Below are positions 6,110 to 8,526 of a stretch of DNA of 8,526 bases, piece by piece (positions within the stretch are counted from its first letter, which is position 1; the number at the start of each line of letters is the position of its first letter). The translations under genes were made by a program, and so were the position numbers. Source of the stretch: Chloroflexota bacterium (GTDB lineage: Bacteria; Chloroflexota; Dehalococcoidia; SM23-28-2; RBG-16-64-32); contig JADFKX010000085.1 in NCBI GenBank assembly GCA_022564695.1, positions 1 to 8,526 on the forward strand, given 5' to 3'. The notes under the pieces are model-generated. The model worked only from the letters and a program-made list of their open reading frames with translations, made no database searches and was not told the origin of the DNA.

Positions 6110-7108
6110 TCAGGCCCCCACCAACTCCGTGAGGCCGGCTCGGTCCAGCAGGTAATCCACCAGTCGTGGAAATGGATCGAAGCCGACGACCTGCGGCGCA
6201 TCGGCCACGAAGTTGGACAAGGCGTTGATGTCGTAATAGAACACCTGCCCGTCTCGCGCGTTGACCAGATACTCTACCCCACCCACTTCTATGTTGGCAG
6301 CAGTCATAATGCGCTTCGCGTCGGCGATGACGTGGGCGGGTGGCGTGAACCCTTCCACCGGAACACCCCGCCCGGACACGCCATCGGCCAGGCCACCTGC
6401 GCTGCTCTGCTGTCCAGGATCAGGTGGCTGGCAATAATCGGCCGGGCAGAGGTTGAATTCTCCCGGACTGAGGAACAAGCGGATGGCGTACAGGTATTCG
6501 CCTCCCAGGATCTCGACCCGCACGATGCTGTCCCCCTCCGCCGGCAAGTATTCTTGCACGAGCGCGGTGTGGTCGATCCCCAAGTCGAGTTCGCCGCGCT
6601 CGGCTACATCTCTCAGTTCGTCCAACGAATCGAACTTCACGATCTTGGCCCCGGCCCCGCCAATGTTTGGCTTAAGGATGACCGGGAAGGTCAGCTCTTT
6701 GGCGACCGTGGGCGCCTGTGATGGATCATTGATCACTCGAGCGCGTGGATACCGAAGGCCCAAGCGGTGTAGCAGGCCGAGCTGTTGTGCCTTGGAGAAT
6801 TCGTAAACATAGGCGTCATAGCCATTGAGGACATTGGCGCCGATCTCTTTCAGATAGGCAAGGTATTGCAGAGTGTAGAAAATAGCCTGGGTGTGGCCGC
6901 GCGTGTAAGCCGAGGGGCTCATGCGGTTGACGATGAGCGCGTACGGGCAGTCCCGCTCATCTGGGTTGAAGCTGTGATCGTGAGCTAGCAGGGGATCATA
7001 GTTCACCCCTCTCCGATCCAGTTCAGCGAAGAGGGGTTTGAACCACTCGGGGTGTTCGTAGAAGACAGCAATGGACCGACCGCTAGCTTGTTGATTCCGA
7101 CCGGTCAT
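6110..7108 (-). CDS. ATP-grasp domain ligase (RimK-like), substrate unknown
   Basis: The protein has 332 residues from ATG (7108-7106), preceded by AGGTGGAG at seven bases, and ends with tandem stops TGA-TAA. An N-terminal pre-ATP-grasp region (about 10-105) opens with IAVFYEHPEWFKPLFAEL. The ATP-grasp core runs from about 106 to 325: K146 in PVILKPNIGGAGAK (nucleotide-binding lysine and glycine-rich loop), QEYL at 185-188 (adenine pocket and hinge), DSIVRVEILGGEYLYAIRL at about 193-211, and the metal-binding segment E279 ... Y-D293-I-N295. ATP-grasp enzymes join a carboxylate to an amine or thiol through an acyl-phosphate; RimK relatives add amino acids to proteins or peptides. Substrate and pathway are not readable here. 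An insert at about 221-252, rich in Pro, Gly and Ser with two cysteines, interrupts the core. No signal peptide is seen. The gene stands alone, convergent to the glucosidase. Confidence 0.9.
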   Translation of the reverse strand: MTGRNQQASGRSIAVFYEHPEWFKPLFAELDRRGVNYDPLLAHDHSFNPDERDCPYALIVNRMSPSAYTRGHTQAIFYTLQYLAYLKEIGANVLNGYDAYVYEFSKAQQLGLLHRLGLRYPRARVINDPSQAPTVAKELTFPVILKPNIGGAGAKIVKFDSLDELRDVAERGELDLGIDHTALVQEYLPAEGDSIVRVEILGGEYLYAIRLFLSPGEFNLCPADYCQPPDPGQQSSAGGLADGVSGRGVPVEGFTPPAHVIADAKRIMTAANIEVGGVEYLVNARDGQVFYYDINALSNFVADAPQVVGFDPFPRLVDYLLDRAGLTELVGA

Positions 7109-7115
7109 TTCACCA

Positions 7116-7123
7116 CTCCACCT
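7116..7123 (-). promoter_or_regulatory. Ribosome binding site for the ATP-grasp gene
   Basis: On the minus strand AGGTGGAG sits seven bases upstream of the ATG at 7108. It fixes this start over internal alternatives. Confidence 0.6.
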
Positions 7124-7184
7124 ACATATGATACCCCATTGGAAACCTGGCGTTCGGGGCTGATGGCGACACTAACGGCACTTA

Positions 7185-7427
7185 GTGTTCGCTTGCCCCA
7201 TCACCGGCGCCTCAGTCAGCGGCCAGTGGACAGGCACCTCCGGCTCCACCTCTTGTACCACGGACGCTACTTCCTTCTGCACCGTTCAAACCGGCCCAAT
7301 CAGCATACCTGGCAGCGTGAAGTTCACGGTCACCGCCATCACCTACAACGGGCTGGACTACCCACCTGCCTATAACCCTAACGATGGTGGTGATAGCAAC
7401 GGCACGTCCATCACGGTAACTTTCTAG
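7185..7427 (+). pseudogene. Orphan C-terminal fragment of a secreted Ig-like-domain protein
   Basis: An 80-codon frame ends at TAG (7425-7427) and reads as the last part of a bacterial Ig-like domain. It contains PITGASVSGQWTG, then SCTTDATSFCTV with a probable disulfide pair, then VKFTVTAITY and the closing GGDSNGTSITVTF. From memory, the order 'xGAxVSGxWxG ... SCTTD...CTV ... FTV ... GDSNGTSITV' matches repeat domains at the C-termini of large exported proteases and adhesins in Chloroflexota. There is no signal peptide, the only start is a GTG inside the domain, and a stop (TAA 7173-7175) lies just upstream in frame, so the body of the gene is missing. A second frame just upstream reads DGDTNGT before a stop (7162-7185), possibly the end of a preceding repeat after a frameshift. 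It is most likely debris of a deleted or recombined gene; a functional 80-residue protein is unlikely. Confidence 0.55.
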
Positions 7428-7762
7428 TACGGAGCCCGGTCAATAGCGCTTTAGAATCACACACACTTGCGTGTAGGGGCTGGAGCTTCGATTCTGATTA
7501 CCGCCGGTGCGTCCTCGGTGTCCTAGTAGTTGGCGCTGGCGGGCTGTACGCGGTGAAGATGCGCCGGGGTAGCGTTCACACCCGCCCCGCCCAGGCGCAG
7601 AACGACAGGCGCCGACTTGCGGCTCCGACAGCAATGGCAGGCAGCGGTTCAGCTCGTGGGGGGCACCGCGCACTGAAGCCTGCCTGCCGGTAGGCATGGT
7701 ACGCGGCATGGAAGCAGGGCGAAGTCTATAGCCGCCATTGATTGGTGTTTACCTTCACGAAT

Positions 7763-7790
7763 TTGACAAACTCTGCACGAGGTGTATACT
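7763..7790 (+). promoter_or_regulatory. Sigma70-type promoter of the beta-helix gene
   Basis: A perfect TTGACA (7763-7768) is followed after 16 bases by TATACT (7785-7790). Transcription would start near 7797, giving a leader of about 40 bases before the ATG at 7838. This is the best promoter in the window. Confidence 0.7.
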
Positions 7791-7801
7791 ACCGTCCCTC
7801 G

Positions 7802-7816
7802 AACTGCATACGAGTT
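7802..7816 (+). repeat. Short inverted repeat in the leader of the beta-helix gene
   Basis: AACT (7802-7805) and AGTT (7813-7816) flank a seven-base spacer just after the predicted transcription start. It could be an operator half-site pair or a weak leader hairpin; four base pairs is little evidence. Confidence 0.15.
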
Positions 7817-7822
7817 GCGGAC

Positions 7823-7831
7823 AGGGAGGGG
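7823..7831 (+). promoter_or_regulatory. Ribosome binding site for the beta-helix gene
   Basis: AGGGAGGGG ends six bases before ATG 7838, giving near-ideal Shine-Dalgarno placement. It fixes the start of the partial gene. Confidence 0.75.
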
Positions 7832-7837
7832 ACGGCG

Positions 7838-8526
7838 ATGAAGCACGTGCGAATACTTCTTCTGGGCCTGGTGGCACTGGTGTCGCTGTTCTTGGGCCCG
7901 GCGCCGGTGGCGCAGGCTGCCACGTTCACCGTCGACTCGACCGGCGACGCCGTTGACGCGAACCCCGGCGACGGTGCGTGCGCCACCGCCGGAGCCGTGT
8001 GCACCCTGCGCGCCGCGATCCAGGAAGCGAACGCCCTGGTCGGCACGGACATCATCAACTTCACCATTGGTACGGGGGTGCAGACGATCACCCCGGGCAG
8101 CACCCTGCCGACGATCACGCAGCCGGTGACAATAGACGGCACCACCCAGCCGGGCTTCACGACCACCCCGATTATCGAGCTGAACGGGAGCGGCGCTGGG
8201 GCGTTCGTGGACGGGCTCAACATCACGGCCGGCGGCACCACGGTCAAGGGGCTGGTGATCAACAACTTCAGCGGTAATGGTATCAAGCTGTCCAACCTCG
8301 GCGGCAACACGATCGAGGGGAACTTCATCGGCACCGACGTGACGGGCGCCGTGGCCGAAGGCAACGGCGCCCGTGGCGTGTACGTTATCGGCTCCCCCAG
8401 CAACATGATCGGCGGGACCACGGCTGAGGCACGTAACGTCATCTCAGGCAACATCTTGGACGGCGTCCGCATCTCCGCCATCGGCGCGACGTTGAACGTG
8501 TTGGAGGGCAACTACATCGGCACCAA
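7838..8526 (+). CDS. Secreted CSLREA-domain parallel beta-helix protein; 3' end outside window
   Basis: The frame is open from ATG 7838 to the right edge (229 complete codons) with no stop. Residues 1-27 form a Sec signal peptide: K2/R5 positive end, hydrophobic LLLGLVALVSLFLG core, and an AQA/A cleavage site after A27. The mature protein starts with FTVDSTGDAVDA and a CSLREA-type domain, here C48...C55-TLRAAIQEAN (55-65), in which the name motif reads CTLRAA. The two cysteines may form a disulfide. From about residue 120 it becomes a right-handed parallel beta-helix (NosD/pectate-lyase-like) with repeated IxGNxIGT, NxIGGTT and NVISGN turns. Such proteins are exported and usually act in surface adhesion or polysaccharide binding or cleavage; no catalytic residues can be judged from this part. 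It has its own strong promoter and ribosome binding site. Full-length relatives commonly exceed 400 residues and may end in an anchor. Confidence 0.88.
   Translation, partial: MKHVRILLLGLVALVSLFLGPAPVAQAATFTVDSTGDAVDANPGDGACATAGAVCTLRAAIQEANALVGTDIINFTIGTGVQTITPGSTLPTITQPVTIDGTTQPGFTTTPIIELNGSGAGAFVDGLNITAGGTTVKGLVINNFSGNGIKLSNLGGNTIEGNFIGTDVTGAVAEGNGARGVYVIGSPSNMIGGTTAEARNVISGNILDGVRISAIGATLNVLEGNYIGT
8315..8523 (+). repeat. 63-codon repeat in the beta-helix gene (two copies of the GN[FY]IGT turn)
   Basis: An EGNFIGT-coding stretch (8315-8335) recurs as EGNYIGT (8504-8524) exactly 189 bases later, that is 63 codons. Between them lie NMIGGTT and NVISGN turns. This fits about three beta-helix coils per unit. 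Confidence 0.5.

Larger units (their letters stand above)
7428..7837. other. Intergenic region of ~410 bases; promoter at right end, otherwise unassigned
   Basis: No gene with recognisable motifs and a ribosome binding site is seen on either strand. A plus-strand frame running to about 7690 contains a short hydrophobic stretch (VLGVLVVGAGGLYAV) but lacks a credible start and ends in Arg/Ala/Gly-rich low-complexity sequence, so it is not called. It could be further decayed coding DNA. The right end carries the promoter and leader of the beta-helix gene. Confidence 0.5.

Noticed and set aside
7052..7375. 107-codon plus-strand frame overlapping the ATP-grasp start and the Ig-like fragment
   Set aside because: It overlaps the real frames on both sides, and its His/Arg-rich content is out-of-frame reading of the Ig-like fragment.
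7789..8511. 240-codon minus-strand frame opposite the beta-helix gene
   Set aside because: The plus strand has a promoter, ribosome binding site, signal peptide and CSLREA/beta-helix motifs; the antisense Pro/Ser/Val-rich frame is a compositional shadow.
1..8526. CRISPR array, transposase, integrase, toxin-antitoxin or defence genes
   Set aside because: No regularly spaced direct repeats, no terminal inverted repeats with a transposase, and no such motifs were seen in any credible frame.

Overview
The window looks like a chromosomal segment from a GC-rich bacterium. It is most probably a member of the Chloroflexota, or an uncultured lineage with similar content. This is inferred from three things: a CSLREA-type secreted beta-helix protein, an orphan piece of an Ig-like repeat with the 'SCTTD...GDSNGTSITV' signature common in that phylum's exported proteins, and a GT4 glycosyltransferase next to an amylo-alpha-1,6-glucosidase-type protein. 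No marker gene fixes the taxonomy.

Layout, left to right. (1) Bases 1-1622 (+) hold the C-terminal ~540 residues of a YyaL/SSP411 (COG1331) protein; its N-terminal thioredoxin-like domain lies outside the window. (2) Bases 1715-1966 (+) encode a small protein whose helices resemble the CsoR/FrmR (DUF156) metal or aldehyde sensor family but lack the usual ligand residues. (3) A ~317-base gap carries a stem-loop and an extended -10 promoter. (4) Bases 2284-5907 (+) are a likely three-gene operon: a GT4 glycosyltransferase, a translationally coupled 88-residue helical protein of unknown function, and a ~715-residue glycogen-debranching-type (alpha/alpha)6 glucosidase. (5) The 202-base convergent gap 5908-6109 is structured: it has a perfect tRNA T-arm on the minus strand with acceptor-like flanks but no recognisable anticodon arm, plus further inverted repeats. 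(6) Bases 6110-7108 (-) encode a 332-residue ATP-grasp ligase. (7) Bases 7185-7427 (+) are an orphan C-terminal fragment of a secreted Ig-like-domain protein. (8) A ~410-base gap ends in the best sigma70-type promoter in the window. (9) From base 7838 (+) a secreted CSLREA/parallel beta-helix protein runs off the right edge.

The clearest functional unit is the 2284-5907 cluster. A retaining GT4 enzyme that would build an alpha-glucan or glycoconjugate sits with a debranching-type glucosidase that would trim one, suggesting storage polysaccharide, compatible solute or surface glycan metabolism. From about 5910 rightwards the window looks more like accessory DNA: tRNA-like debris, a lone ligase, a gene fragment and a repeat-rich exported protein. 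I did not find a clear new defence or mobile system. The most unusual items are the tRNA-like structured gap, the ligand-less CsoR-like protein and the small coupled protein between the two carbohydrate genes.
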